Shown here one piece after another: positions 52,892 through 61,612 of a stretch of 64,000 nucleotides of DNA. Every line of letters starts with the position of its first letter. The stretch's first letter is position 1. Below the pieces are notes generated by a model that saw nothing but the letters and a program-made list of their open reading frames with translations, did not search any database and had not been told where the DNA came from. The stretch comes from Tepidibacter hydrothermalis (GTDB lineage: Bacteria > Bacillota > Clostridia > Peptostreptococcales > Peptostreptococcaceae), in the NCBI RefSeq assembly GCF_029542625.1, contig NZ_CP120733.1, positions 2,914,001-2,978,000 on the forward strand. Reading direction: 5' to 3'. A program made the translations under genes and the position numbers.

Positions 52892-53350
52892 TTAATAATT
52901 TATAATACTATAATCTATTAATTCTTTATTTTTATATATTATTTTTCCTGAAAAAAATTCATATTCTTCCATCCACTTTAAAAACAATCTATCTCCATCC
53001 CAAAGATTAAGCTCTTGTATTTTATCATCCTCTACCCACTTTAAATCCCCTTCATTACAATCTATAATTTTCCCATCAAAATCAGAAGCTGTAAATAAGA
53101 ATACATACCAATCCTCATCATCTTTAAATTTTGGAAAAGTAAGTATTCCTTTCAGTTTAGGCTTTAATATATTAAGTCCACTTTCTTCCTTAACCTCTCT
53201 TATTATACATTCCTCTGGAGTCTCCCCTTGTTCCATTTTTCCTCCAAGACCTATCCACTTACCCTCATGTATATCATTCTCTTTCTTAGTTCTATGAAGC
53301 ATAAGTGTCTTGTTGTCTTTTTTTATATAACACATAGTAGAATTTTTCAT
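52892..53350 (-). CDS. NUDIX hydrolase, 8-oxo-dGTPase (MutT)-like
   Basis: 152-aa nucleotide pyrophosphatase. Complete Nudix box GGKMEQGETPEECIIREVKEESGL at about 36-59 with the metal-binding REVKEE core. N-terminal TMCYIKKDNKTLMLHR and the W-x-GLGGK sequence resemble clostridial 8-oxo-dGTP diphosphatases, so cleansing of oxidised dGTP is likely. I set the start at ATG 53350, with AAGGAAGG upstream; the longer frame runs back into a family A repeat and has no ribosome site. Confidence 0.88.
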   Translation of the reverse strand: MKNSTMCYIKKDNKTLMLHRTKKENDIHEGKWIGLGGKMEQGETPEECIIREVKEESGLNILKPKLKGILTFPKFKDDEDWYVFLFTASDFDGKIIDCNEGDLKWVEDDKIQELNLWDGDRLFLKWMEEYEFFSGKIIYKNKELIDYSIINY

Positions 53351-53395
53351 GATTATACCTTCCTTTATAAAAATATATTTAGTTTTATGTGTCAT

Positions 53396-53597
53396 CAAAA
53401 TATGTCTATAAAAATACCGCTCATACAACGATATTTTGAATATAACTAAGCTTTTGTCTTATAAATACTTCTAAAATTTCTGAACTCCCTTACGGTCAAA
53501 CACAGAAATTTCTTGACGTATTATTCAACAACAAAAAACAAGTCATATTAGTCAAAATATCTAAAAGCATTCGCTAACATTTTTATAGACATATTTT
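53396..53597. repeat. Family A palindromic repeat, copy A5
   Basis: 202 bp upstream of the NUDIX start. Outer arms AAATATGTCTATAAAAAT and complement; internal loop ACC facing TAAC beside GC/GC; apical loop CTCCCTTACGGTCAAACA closed by AAATTTCTG/CAGAAATTT. Unlike other copies it lies between two genes of the same strand and within the leader of one of them. From 53598 to 53817 I see only AT-rich DNA. Confidence 0.85.
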
Positions 53598-53817
53598 TGG
53601 TTCTAATTCTTATTATAAAATAAAATTTGCTTAATGCTATCGCATAATTTATATAGGTAATTAGTTCTAATGAATTTATTTATTAAAATAATTGCTATAT
53701 AATTTTTTTCATAAGTGCTATTCATAATTAAAAACCGTATAATTTCCTAGCGATAAAAAAATCTTTATTTACAAAATATTTTTTCTTAATTCTACGCAAT
53801 CGTTTAAATAACCATAT

Positions 53818-53879
53818 TAAAACTGAGGCTCGTTGAAATGTTAGCTAAATAGCGGTATTTCAATGAGCCTCAGTTTTTG
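53818..53879. terminator. Bidirectional terminator built on a shortened family A end
   Basis: Long stem AAAACTGAGGCTC/GAGCCTCAGTTTT continued by TTGAAAT/ATTTCAA. Its tip carries exactly the family A internal-loop halves, ACCGC and GCTAAC, joined by a short loop. It terminates the HD gene on the minus strand and looks like a family A element that lost its middle. Confidence 0.75.
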
Positions 53880-53900
53880 CTAAAGTACTAATATATTTTT

Positions 53901-54470
53901 TTATAATCCTAAATCATCTGATATTTCCTTCATAGCATTAAGAGATAACTCTGCAAATTCTGCAAATGGTATTCCAAGCTTTTCTATAGATTTCATAGCA
54001 CCTCTATCAGCTCCAGCTGCAAATCTTGTTTCCTTCATTCTCTTTGTTATAGATTTTACTTTTACACTATTTATTTTTTTATCAGGATACACAAGTGTTA
54101 TAGCAGTTATAAATCCAGTTATAGGATCTGCTGCATATATTGCTTGATCCATTTTATTCTCTATTTTAACTCCACACTCCTTGTTGTGAGCACATATAGC
54201 ATGGTACATTTCTTCGTCTCCAAAACCTTCTTCTTTTAATAGTTCCACAGCCTTTGGTCCATGAAGATTTCCCTCTCCATTTTTGTAATCTAATAAATCT
54301 GCATCAAGATCATGTAAAAGTCCAGCTATTGCCCATTTTTCTTCATTTTCTGGGTCAATCTTCTTAGCAAGCTCTCTCATAACTACCTCAACGGCATAAG
54401 AGTGTTTAATTAAGTGTTCTGTACTTAAATGTTTATTTAGTATTTCTACTGCTTTTTCTCTTGATATCAT
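53901..54470 (-). CDS. HD-domain metal-dependent phosphohydrolase
   Basis: 189-aa HD-superfamily protein. First histidine H23 (LIKHSYAVE), HD pair H53-D54 (LLHDLDADLL), later HAICAHNKECG and YAADPITGFITA complete the metal site. The size and layout match the single-domain HDIG hydrolases annotated as nucleotidases; substrate unknown. 34 nt downstream of the U32 gene, probably cotranscribed with it. Ribosome site AAAGGGGAT. Confidence 0.85.
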   Translation of the reverse strand: MISREKAVEILNKHLSTEHLIKHSYAVEVVMRELAKKIDPENEEKWAIAGLLHDLDADLLDYKNGEGNLHGPKAVELLKEEGFGDEEMYHAICAHNKECGVKIENKMDQAIYAADPITGFITAITLVYPDKKINSVKVKSITKRMKETRFAAGADRGAMKSIEKLGIPFAEFAELSLNAMKEISDDLGL

Positions 54471-54504
54471 TTGTATAACATCCCCTTTAGTATATTTTTA
54501 TACT

Positions 54505-56910
54505 TTATTCGACACCTCTTAGGTAATGTCCTTTAGTAATTCCCTCATTTATTAATTTTTCATGCATTTCGCTATCTTGAACTTCAAAATCATTGTCTAT
54601 TATATCTATATAGGCTTTAACTATTTCTCTTATAAAGTTCTCTTCTTCAAACGTAAACTCTAGTCTAAATGCGCTAATACCCGAATTATACATATCTTCT
54701 AAGTGATCAATCATACATAAAATCTTAGAATTGTATATTATAGATCTACAGAATTTATCTTGAGATACAGGGAATTCTTGTCCTTTTTCATCTTTTAATA
54801 AATACTTAGATTGATTACAAGTTCCACATCTTTTGTCCTTGTTGCAGTTTCTAGTCAGAACTCCCATAGGACAATATTCACTTATCATTAAAGGTATTCT
54901 AGAATAAACTATTGCTTCAGCTTCTATATCAACATAGCTTAAAACCTGCTTTATCTCATGTAAATTAAGCTCAGGAGATAAACCTATAGATTTTATATTT
55001 TCATTTTGAAGATGTTTTATAGTTTCGCTATTGAATACATTTAAGTAATAATCTGCATACATAGTGTAATCAGATAATTTATTTATCATACCTATATTAG
55101 ATACTAAGAATTCATCAATTCCCATGTCAATTGCTTCATCTAATATATTGTATTGATTATTTCTAAGTATTCTAGGAGGACAGTATACTATATTTTTATT
55201 GTGTTCTTTACATACATTCATAGCATCTTTCAATGTGTCTATATCTTCATAGTATATAGTATCAATATTTAGATCTGCTATTTTTCTAAGCTGAGACATT
55301 TTTCTTATCTTTACATTTACTTTAGTATCTCTTACATCTTTATCTAATTTTTCTTTATCTTCTACTTCTATTTTTGATAATTTTCTTTTGTTTAAATTCT
55401 TTCTTTTATTATTTAATTTTTCAACAGCCTCTCTTCTTATTTCATTTAAAATACTAACAGGCATGCTTATATTTTCATCTTTGTCTATTAATATAGATTT
55501 TAATTCATAAGGTGTATTTCCAAGTTTTGATAATTGAGTTTCTATTTTTTCATCTGATAAAGCTACCTTTATAGCTTTTTCTACTTTTTTAGTTCCTACA
55601 ACCTTAACTTTATTATCATCATTATCTTTTATTAAAAGAGACGGGTATTCATCAAGTTTTAATATTATTTTGCCTTTGATAGGAATTTTTTTAATTTCAA
55701 CTTCATTTTCATAAGTTCTTCTAGATCTATCTAGCAGCTCGCTATCTAAAGTCTTGTACACTTCTTGTCCTATTTGTATAGGTATATTAAAATCAAGTTG
55801 TATAGTATCTCCTTCATGAGCCTCAGTTAATATATCATTATTTTTAAGTATTCTTCCTACATTTCCTCCACCAATACTTAGTCCATCACCTTTTTTAAGT
55901 GTATTCTCAAGCTTTAATGTTATCTTATTTCTTCTTTTATCTACATCTACAACTTTACCTATATAAAGACCTGTATTATTTGGCTTTTCAGGATTCATTA
56001 TTTCTTTTCCGCTTTTTTCAAGTATATATCCTTTAGTGAATTTTCTATTAAATATACTATACAAATCATCCAATGTTTCTTTTTTAACTTTTAGTTTTTT
56101 ATTAGTTTGATAATAATCTAAGACTTCTCTATATGATCCAACTACTGTAGCTACATACTCAGCTCTTTTCATTCTTCCTTCTATTTTTAGAGATAAAACT
56201 CCTGTATCTATTATTTTATCAAGTTCTTCTATTGTATTTAAATCTCTAGGGCTTAACAGATACTTATCATCTAAGTTAACGCTTGAATTGTTACTCTTGT
56301 CTATTAAATCGTACACTTTTCTGCATGGTTGAGCACATCTTCCTCTATTTCCAGATCTTCCTCCTATCATACTACTCATAAGACATTGACCTGAATAACA
56401 TACACATAAAGCACCATGTACGAATACTTCTATATCTACAGAAGTATTCTTAGATATATATTCAATCTCACTTATTTCAAGTTCTCTTGCAAGTACAACT
56501 CTTTTAAATCCTAATTTTTCTAAATATTTTACATCTTCAAGTGAATGAGCAACCATTTGAGTACTGGCATGTATTTCAAAATCAGGGAAATGTTCTTTAA
56601 CTAATTTTGTCATACCTATATCTTGAAGTATAAGTGCATCTACATCTACATTGTATAAAAAGTTTATATATTTTAAAAAGTAGTTTATTTCACTTTCTTT
56701 TACAAGTGTGTTCACAGTCACGTATACCTTAACATCTCTTATATGTGCATACGCCACAGCCTGTTTCATTTCCTCTGTATCAAAATTATTAGCTGATGCT
56801 CTTGCTCCAAAACTTTTGCCTCCAAGATACACAGCATTAGCTCCATTTGATACTGCTGCTCTTAAGGCATCAAAGCTTCCAACAGGTGCTAATAGTTCTA
56901 TATTACTCAA
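54505..56910 (-). CDS. U32 family peptidase / RlhA-type RNA hydroxylation protein
   Basis: 801 aa. N-terminal U32 domain: ELLAPVGSFDALRAAVSNGANAVYLGG, HASTQMVAHS, VFVHGALCVCYSGQCLMSS with GNRGRCAQPCR (about 160-200). A DUF3656 insert follows and then a second U32-like half with CPMGVLTRNCNKDKRCGTC near 690-710. U32 proteins of this length include RlhA, which hydroxylates 23S rRNA C2501 in E. coli; several relatives act in RNA modification rather than proteolysis. Start is TTG at 56910 with AGGAG 8 nt upstream. The gene lies between zapA and the HD gene. Confidence 0.86.
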   Translation of the reverse strand: MSNIELLAPVGSFDALRAAVSNGANAVYLGGKSFGARASANNFDTEEMKQAVAYAHIRDVKVYVTVNTLVKESEINYFLKYINFLYNVDVDALILQDIGMTKLVKEHFPDFEIHASTQMVAHSLEDVKYLEKLGFKRVVLARELEISEIEYISKNTSVDIEVFVHGALCVCYSGQCLMSSMIGGRSGNRGRCAQPCRKVYDLIDKSNNSSVNLDDKYLLSPRDLNTIEELDKIIDTGVLSLKIEGRMKRAEYVATVVGSYREVLDYYQTNKKLKVKKETLDDLYSIFNRKFTKGYILEKSGKEIMNPEKPNNTGLYIGKVVDVDKRRNKITLKLENTLKKGDGLSIGGGNVGRILKNNDILTEAHEGDTIQLDFNIPIQIGQEVYKTLDSELLDRSRRTYENEVEIKKIPIKGKIILKLDEYPSLLIKDNDDNKVKVVGTKKVEKAIKVALSDEKIETQLSKLGNTPYELKSILIDKDENISMPVSILNEIRREAVEKLNNKRKNLNKRKLSKIEVEDKEKLDKDVRDTKVNVKIRKMSQLRKIADLNIDTIYYEDIDTLKDAMNVCKEHNKNIVYCPPRILRNNQYNILDEAIDMGIDEFLVSNIGMINKLSDYTMYADYYLNVFNSETIKHLQNENIKSIGLSPELNLHEIKQVLSYVDIEAEAIVYSRIPLMISEYCPMGVLTRNCNKDKRCGTCNQSKYLLKDEKGQEFPVSQDKFCRSIIYNSKILCMIDHLEDMYNSGISAFRLEFTFEEENFIREIVKAYIDIIDNDFEVQDSEMHEKLINEGITKGHYLRGVE

Positions 56911-56963
56911 ATTACCAACTCCTACATTATTATTTAATTTCGTTTCACTTTATTCTACAGAAT

Positions 56964-56993
56964 AAAACCTCCAGGCTTATTTTTCCTGGAGGT
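56964..56993 (-). terminator. Terminator between zapA and the U32 gene
   Basis: 9-bp arms ACCTCCAGG/CCTGGAGGT followed on the minus strand by TTTTATT; partial read-through is likely. Confidence 0.7.
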
Positions 56994-57001
56994 ATTATCC
57001 T

Positions 57002-57505
57002 TTATTCTTTTTCTTCTAATTCAACTATTTTCATTTGCATATCATACAGCCTATTTTGAAAACTGTTTGCTATTTCTTCAGCTTCTGCAAGTCTGTCTTC
57101 TTGTTCTTTGAAACTATTTTTCCTTTGTTCATACTCTTGTTTAACTGAAGTTAATTCCTCTTTATATTTTTCTAATTCCTTTTCTAGTTCTTCTATTTTT
57201 TTATCTCTTTCACTTATATTGTCTTGAAGCTCTATCAAAGTTGTATTTGCATTTTCCAAATCCTGAAGAGGTTTTTTATATTTTGTATTAACTTCATCTA
57301 ATTCATATGAGCATTTGTAAAGTTCATCCGCTATATTCAATGTTGTCAAAACCGCTGCCATGGCTGTACTCAAGCTAGGATTAGCCTCGACTACCTCCTG
57401 CATTTTATCATCTACATAGCTAGCAACTTTTAACAAATATTCTTTTGGTTCTTTACCAACCATGTTATATTCTTGACCATTTATTCTTACGGTAACTTTG
57501 TTCAC
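57002..57505 (-). CDS. zapA: Cell division protein ZapA
   Basis: Stabiliser of FtsZ protofilaments at the Z ring. 167 aa. The N-terminal ZapA domain (MNKVTVRINGQEYNMVGKEPKEYLLKVASYVDDKM, then AAVLTTLNIADELYK) is followed by a coiled coil of about 90 residues (from about 80) that is longer than in Bacillus ZapA (about 85 aa in total). Start is GTG at 57505 with AAGGGGC upstream. The gene follows pheT by 60 nt, as in C. difficile. Confidence 0.9.
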   Translation of the reverse strand: MNKVTVRINGQEYNMVGKEPKEYLLKVASYVDDKMQEVVEANPSLSTAMAAVLTTLNIADELYKCSYELDEVNTKYKKPLQDLENANTTLIELQDNISERDKKIEELEKELEKYKEELTSVKQEYEQRKNSFKEQEDRLAEAEEIANSFQNRLYDMQMKIVELEEKE

Positions 57506-57565
57506 TTTAACTCAGCCCCTTAGAGTTTTCTCTTTACTTACTATTGTAAGTTTTTTTTAAGAATT

Positions 57566-59947
57566 TTACAATCTTAAATTAGCATTTATTTGCTCGCTAA
57601 GCTCTTTAAGTATGTTTTCGTGAACTTTATTTACTTCTTCATCTGTAAGAGTTTTATCTTTGCTTCTATATACTAAAGAATATGCAACAGATTTATGTCC
57701 CTCTTCTATCTGCTCTCCCTTGTATACATCAAATAACTTGAAGCTTTCTACTAAACCTTGAGAATTCTTAGTAATTATATCCTCTATTTCCTTAACGTAT
57801 ACTTCATCTTTAATAAGAAGCGCTATATCTCTTGTCATAGCAGGGTACTTAGGAAGTGGTCTATATAACTTTTCATCATTTCTATAAGTTAATAATAATT
57901 CAAAGTCAAACTCAGCAGCATATACTCTCTTATTTATATCATAGTTTTCTAATACATCTGGATGTAATTCTCCAAATACACCTACTATATTATCGTTATA
58001 TACTATGTTTGCACATCTTCCTGGATGGAATGTAGTATGATTCTTTTCAGGAAGTATTTCATATTTATTAAATCCTATATTCTTGAATAATTCCTCAACC
58101 ATTCCCTTCATATCAAAGAAATCTATTCCGTCTTTGTACATAGACATACATATAGCTTTCTTCTCAACAGGCATTATCTCATCCATAGGCATAAAAGTAT
58201 TTCCTACTTCAAACGCTGCAAATTCTTCAACTTTTCTAGAATTATTTCTAGCTGCAACCTCTAGCATATTAGATAATAATGTAGTTCTCATAACGCTAGT
58301 TTCTTCACCTAAAGGATTTTTAATCTTTATAAAGTTTCTCTTTATAGAATCCTTTGAAATATTTATCTTATCTACACCTTTTGGACTCACAAATGAATAA
58401 GTTAATATTTCATTAAGACCCATAGAAACTAAACTATTCTTTATATTCTCTTCAAATAATTGCTCTATAGTTTGAAGTCCCATAGTGTTATCTCCATATA
58501 GCATCTTAGATGGTATATTATCATATCCAAATATTCTTGCTACCTCTTCTAGTACATCAGCTTCTTCTGCCATATCAAGTCTAAAGCTTGGAACTGTAAG
58601 TTCAACCTTATCTTCAACTAATTCACACTTAAACTCTAAGCTCTCAAGTATCTCTATAAATTGTTTAAGAGGAATATTCTCTCCTAATAATTTGTTTATT
58701 CTTTGAGGTCTAACAGTTATCTTTTGCTCTGTTACAGGAGTATTATAATTCTCTACTATTCCCTTTAATACAGTTCCTGCATTTAACTCTTCAATTAACT
58801 GCGCCGCTCTGTTTATTGCAGTTTCAACTAAGTTAACATCTATTCCTTTTTCAAACTTAGCAGATGCGTCAGTTCTTAAGTTAAGCTTCTTAGAAGTTTT
58901 TCTTATACTATCAGCATCGAAGTTAGCACTTTCAAGAAGTACAGTCTTAGTATTATCACCAACCTTTGAGTTTTCACCACCCATAACTCCAGCTATTGCA
59001 ACAGGTTTTTCTCCATTAGTTATTAATAGCATATCATTATTTAATGTTCTTTCAATGCCATCTAAAGTTGTACACTTTTCTTCACCATTAGCACGTCTTA
59101 CAGCTATAGTGTCGCTTTCTAACTTTTCCAAATCAAAAGCATGAAGTGGTTGACCAAGCTCTAACATGACATATGCAGTAATATCAACTATATTGCTAAT
59201 AGGTCTAATACCCGCTTCTATAAGTCTTCTTTGCATCCAGTATGGAGAAGGCTCTATCTTAACATCTTTTATTATTCTAGTAGCATATCTTCTACATAAA
59301 TCTTCTTCCTCTATCTTTATGTTAAACTCAGCTACTTCATCTGACTCTTTAACCTCTATATTAGGGTATTTAAGTTCTTTTCCTATTGTAACAGCAGCCT
59401 CTCTTGCAATACCTAAAATAGATAAACAGTCTGGTCTATTTGAAGTTATCTCAAATTCTATCAAAGCATCATTTATTCCAAGTACTTCTTTAACATCTGC
59501 TCCTAATTCGTATTCTTCATCTAATACATATATTCCATCTCTTTTGCTTTCTTCAATCATGCTAAAAGGAATTCCAAGTTCTTCACTTGAACACATCATA
59601 CCTTGAGATAATTCACCTCTTAATTTTCCTTTTTTAATTTTTATTCCACCAGGAAGTTTTGCTCCAACTAATGCAATAGGAATTATATCTCCCTCTTTTA
59701 CATTTTTTGCTCCAGTTACTATTTGAATAACCTCAGTCCCAACATCGACCTTTGTAACTATTAATTTATCAGCATTTGGATGCTGAGTTATTTCTAATAT
59801 TTTACCAACTGCAACCTTTTGTATATCTGCTCCAAAATACTCAACCTTTTCAACCTTTGATCCAGTCATAGTCATCTTATCAGCAAATTCTTGTGTATTC
59901 ATATCTATATCAACATAGTCTCTAAGCCATTTAACAGGTACTAACAT
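57566..59947 (-). CDS. pheT: Phenylalanyl-tRNA synthetase beta subunit
   Basis: 793 aa, full length. N-terminal tRNA-binding EMAP-like domain (about 40-150: VGKILEITQHPNADKL, GAKNVKEGD), B3/B4 editing domain with RPISNIVDITAYVMLELGQPLHAFD, B5 domain, catalytic-like core, and C-terminal ferredoxin-fold anticodon domain (LPKYPAMTRDIALLI...YRSKDKTLTDEEV). Forms an alpha2-beta2 enzyme with PheS, encoded 12 nt upstream. Ribosome site AAGGGAG. Confidence 0.97.
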   Translation of the reverse strand: MLVPVKWLRDYVDIDMNTQEFADKMTMTGSKVEKVEYFGADIQKVAVGKILEITQHPNADKLIVTKVDVGTEVIQIVTGAKNVKEGDIIPIALVGAKLPGGIKIKKGKLRGELSQGMMCSSEELGIPFSMIEESKRDGIYVLDEEYELGADVKEVLGINDALIEFEITSNRPDCLSILGIAREAAVTIGKELKYPNIEVKESDEVAEFNIKIEEEDLCRRYATRIIKDVKIEPSPYWMQRRLIEAGIRPISNIVDITAYVMLELGQPLHAFDLEKLESDTIAVRRANGEEKCTTLDGIERTLNNDMLLITNGEKPVAIAGVMGGENSKVGDNTKTVLLESANFDADSIRKTSKKLNLRTDASAKFEKGIDVNLVETAINRAAQLIEELNAGTVLKGIVENYNTPVTEQKITVRPQRINKLLGENIPLKQFIEILESLEFKCELVEDKVELTVPSFRLDMAEEADVLEEVARIFGYDNIPSKMLYGDNTMGLQTIEQLFEENIKNSLVSMGLNEILTYSFVSPKGVDKINISKDSIKRNFIKIKNPLGEETSVMRTTLLSNMLEVAARNNSRKVEEFAAFEVGNTFMPMDEIMPVEKKAICMSMYKDGIDFFDMKGMVEELFKNIGFNKYEILPEKNHTTFHPGRCANIVYNDNIVGVFGELHPDVLENYDINKRVYAAEFDFELLLTYRNDEKLYRPLPKYPAMTRDIALLIKDEVYVKEIEDIITKNSQGLVESFKLFDVYKGEQIEEGHKSVAYSLVYRSKDKTLTDEEVNKVHENILKELSEQINANLRL

Positions 59948-59959
59948 ATTAACACTCCC

Positions 59960-60979
59960 TTAAAATTGATTTAAAAATCTCATATCGTTTTCAAATAATA
60001 ATCTTATATCATCTATCTCATACTTAAGCATTGCTATTCTATCTACTCCCATACCAAAAGCAAATCCACTGTACTTCTCTGGATCTATTCCACAGTTTCT
60101 AAGCACGTTTGGATGAACCATTCCACATCCAAGTATTTCTATCCAACCTTCACCTTTACATACTGAACATCCCTCACCTTTACACTTAAAGCAAGTTACA
60201 TCAACTTCTGCACTTGGCTCTGTAAATGGGAAGTTATGAGGTCTAAACTTAGTCTTAGTACTCTCTCCAAATAATTGTCTAACAAATTCATTAAGAGCTC
60301 CTTTTAGTTCTGCCATTGTAACATTTTCACCTATTACAAGTCCCTCTATTTGATGGAACATAGGAGAATGTGTAGCATCTGGTGCATCAAATCTAAAACA
60401 TCTTCCAGGAGCTATTATCTTAATAGGTGGCTCAGTTGACTTCATAGTTCTTATTTGAACTGGAGATGTTTGTGTTCTAAGAAGTAAATTGTCATCTATA
60501 TAGAAAGTATCACTAGTATCTCTTGATGGATGGTTCTTAGGTGCATTAAGTGCATCAAAGTTGTTAAATACAGTATCAATCTCCGGTCCCTGTGCAACCT
60601 TAAATCCCATTCCTGTAAATATATACTTAGCTTCATCTATTATTTGAGTTATAGGGTGTTTCTTTCCTACTTTAAACTCTTTCCCAGGCATAGTAACATC
60701 CAAAACCTCTTCTTGAAGCTTAGCATTTTTTTCTATAGTCTTTATCTCTTCTTTTTTAGAAGCTATAGCATCTTCAATCTCAGATCTTACCTCATTCGCA
60801 ACCTTACCCATAACAGGTCTTTCCTCTGCTGATAACTTACCCATTCCTTTTAATATGTCAGTTATCTCACCTTTTTTACCTAAGTACTTAACTCTTAAGC
60901 TTTCGATTTCGTCCATTTTAACACATTCATTGATCTGTGCTAGGGCACTGTCTTTTATGTTAATTAATTGATCTTTCAC
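59960..60979 (-). CDS. pheS: Phenylalanyl-tRNA synthetase alpha subunit
   Basis: 339 aa, class II catalytic subunit. N-terminal coiled coil (1-95), motif 1 region [14 protein letters not shown], motif 2 [15 protein letters not shown] and [24 protein letters not shown], and motif 3 [16 protein letters not shown]. Contains a [17 protein letters not shown] zinc-like knuckle near 267-283, typical of Firmicute PheS. Start is GTG at 60979 with GAGGGTGA upstream. Controlled by a Phe T-box. Confidence 0.97.
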   Translation of the reverse strand: MKDQLINIKDSALAQINECVKMDEIESLRVKYLGKKGEITDILKGMGKLSAEERPVMGKVANEVRSEIEDAIASKKEEIKTIEKNAKLQEEVLDVTMPGKEFKVGKKHPITQIIDEAKYIFTGMGFKVAQGPEIDTVFNNFDALNAPKNHPSRDTSDTFYIDDNLLLRTQTSPVQIRTMKSTEPPIKIIAPGRCFRFDAPDATHSPMFHQIEGLVIGENVTMAELKGALNEFVRQLFGESTKTKFRPHNFPFTEPSAEVDVTCFKCKGEGCSVCKGEGWIEILGCGMVHPNVLRNCGIDPEKYSGFAFGMGVDRIAMLKYEIDDIRLLFENDMRFLNQF

Positions 60980-61017
60980 TTAATTCACCCTCTCATATAA
61001 TATTGTTTTATATATTT

Positions 61018-61170
61018 AAAACTTACCATTCATTGATGATATTGAGATTTATATTAATTTTGAACGCCTTTTATATAGCTGTTTTTACCTTGTATGTTCT
61101 TAACAAAAAACCGCTATATAAGCTTAGTGAAAAATTAATATAAATCTTAATATCTAAAGCTGTAAGTTTT
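61018..61170. repeat. Palindromic repeat family C, copy C2
   Basis: 153 bp between the pheST T-box terminator and the pheS start. Outer AAAACTTAC/GTAAGTTTT, then GATATTGAGATTTATATTAA and its near-complement, inner TATATAGC/GCTATATA, loop with CCTTGTATG. Once the T-box reads through, this hairpin is part of the pheST leader. Confidence 0.78.
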
Positions 61171-61178
61171 TAATATTA

Positions 61179-61425
61179 AAAAAAGCCCTTCAATCCCTGA
61201 AAGGGACGAAAGACTTATATTCCGCGGTACCACCCTAATAGTCTATTAAATAGACCACTCGAAGACTTAACGCGCCTAACGTTAAAACCTACTGTTATTT
61301 CAGTCTTAAAGCTCCAGAGTGAACTTCTCTTGATATCCTAGGGAATAATTTCAGCTTTATATTCCTCTCTAATCTAAGATGCTTCAAAATACTCTCTCTT
61401 TCATAGCTTTTATGTATTAAACTTT
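61179..61425 (-). promoter_or_regulatory. T-box riboswitch of pheST, specifier TTC (Phe)
   Basis: Leader that senses uncharged tRNA-Phe. Specifier TTC at 61321-61323 (in AGTTCACTC), T-box core TGGTACCGCGGA (61222-61233), and a terminator AGTCTTTC-GTCCCT/AGGGA-TGAAGGGCT with six T (61179-61216). The core is preceded by an AAGTCTTCGAGTGGTC helix. Confidence 0.95.
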
Positions 61426-61432
61426 ATGTTGC

Positions 61433-61461
61433 ATTATATCACATTTCAATAACATCGTCAA
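61433..61461 (-). promoter_or_regulatory. Promoter of the pheST T-box leader
   Basis: Minus-strand TTGACG (61456-61461), 17 nt, TATAAT (61433-61438). Confidence 0.85.
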
Positions 61462-61612
61462 TACACTTTTGAAAATACAATAAAAATTCATTTTAACTAT
61501 ATTAAAAAGGTTGATTTACAATAATTTTTTAAAATGGTATAATTTAGTAAATTTATCTAAAGATTAGAATATTCAAAATTCTATTAATAATCGTATGAAA
61601 GGGTGAGAAAAA

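Noticed and set aside
52892-53428. 178-aa version of the NUDIX protein
   Set aside because: The extra N-terminus is encoded in the arm of a family A repeat; AAGGAAGG precedes ATG 53350.
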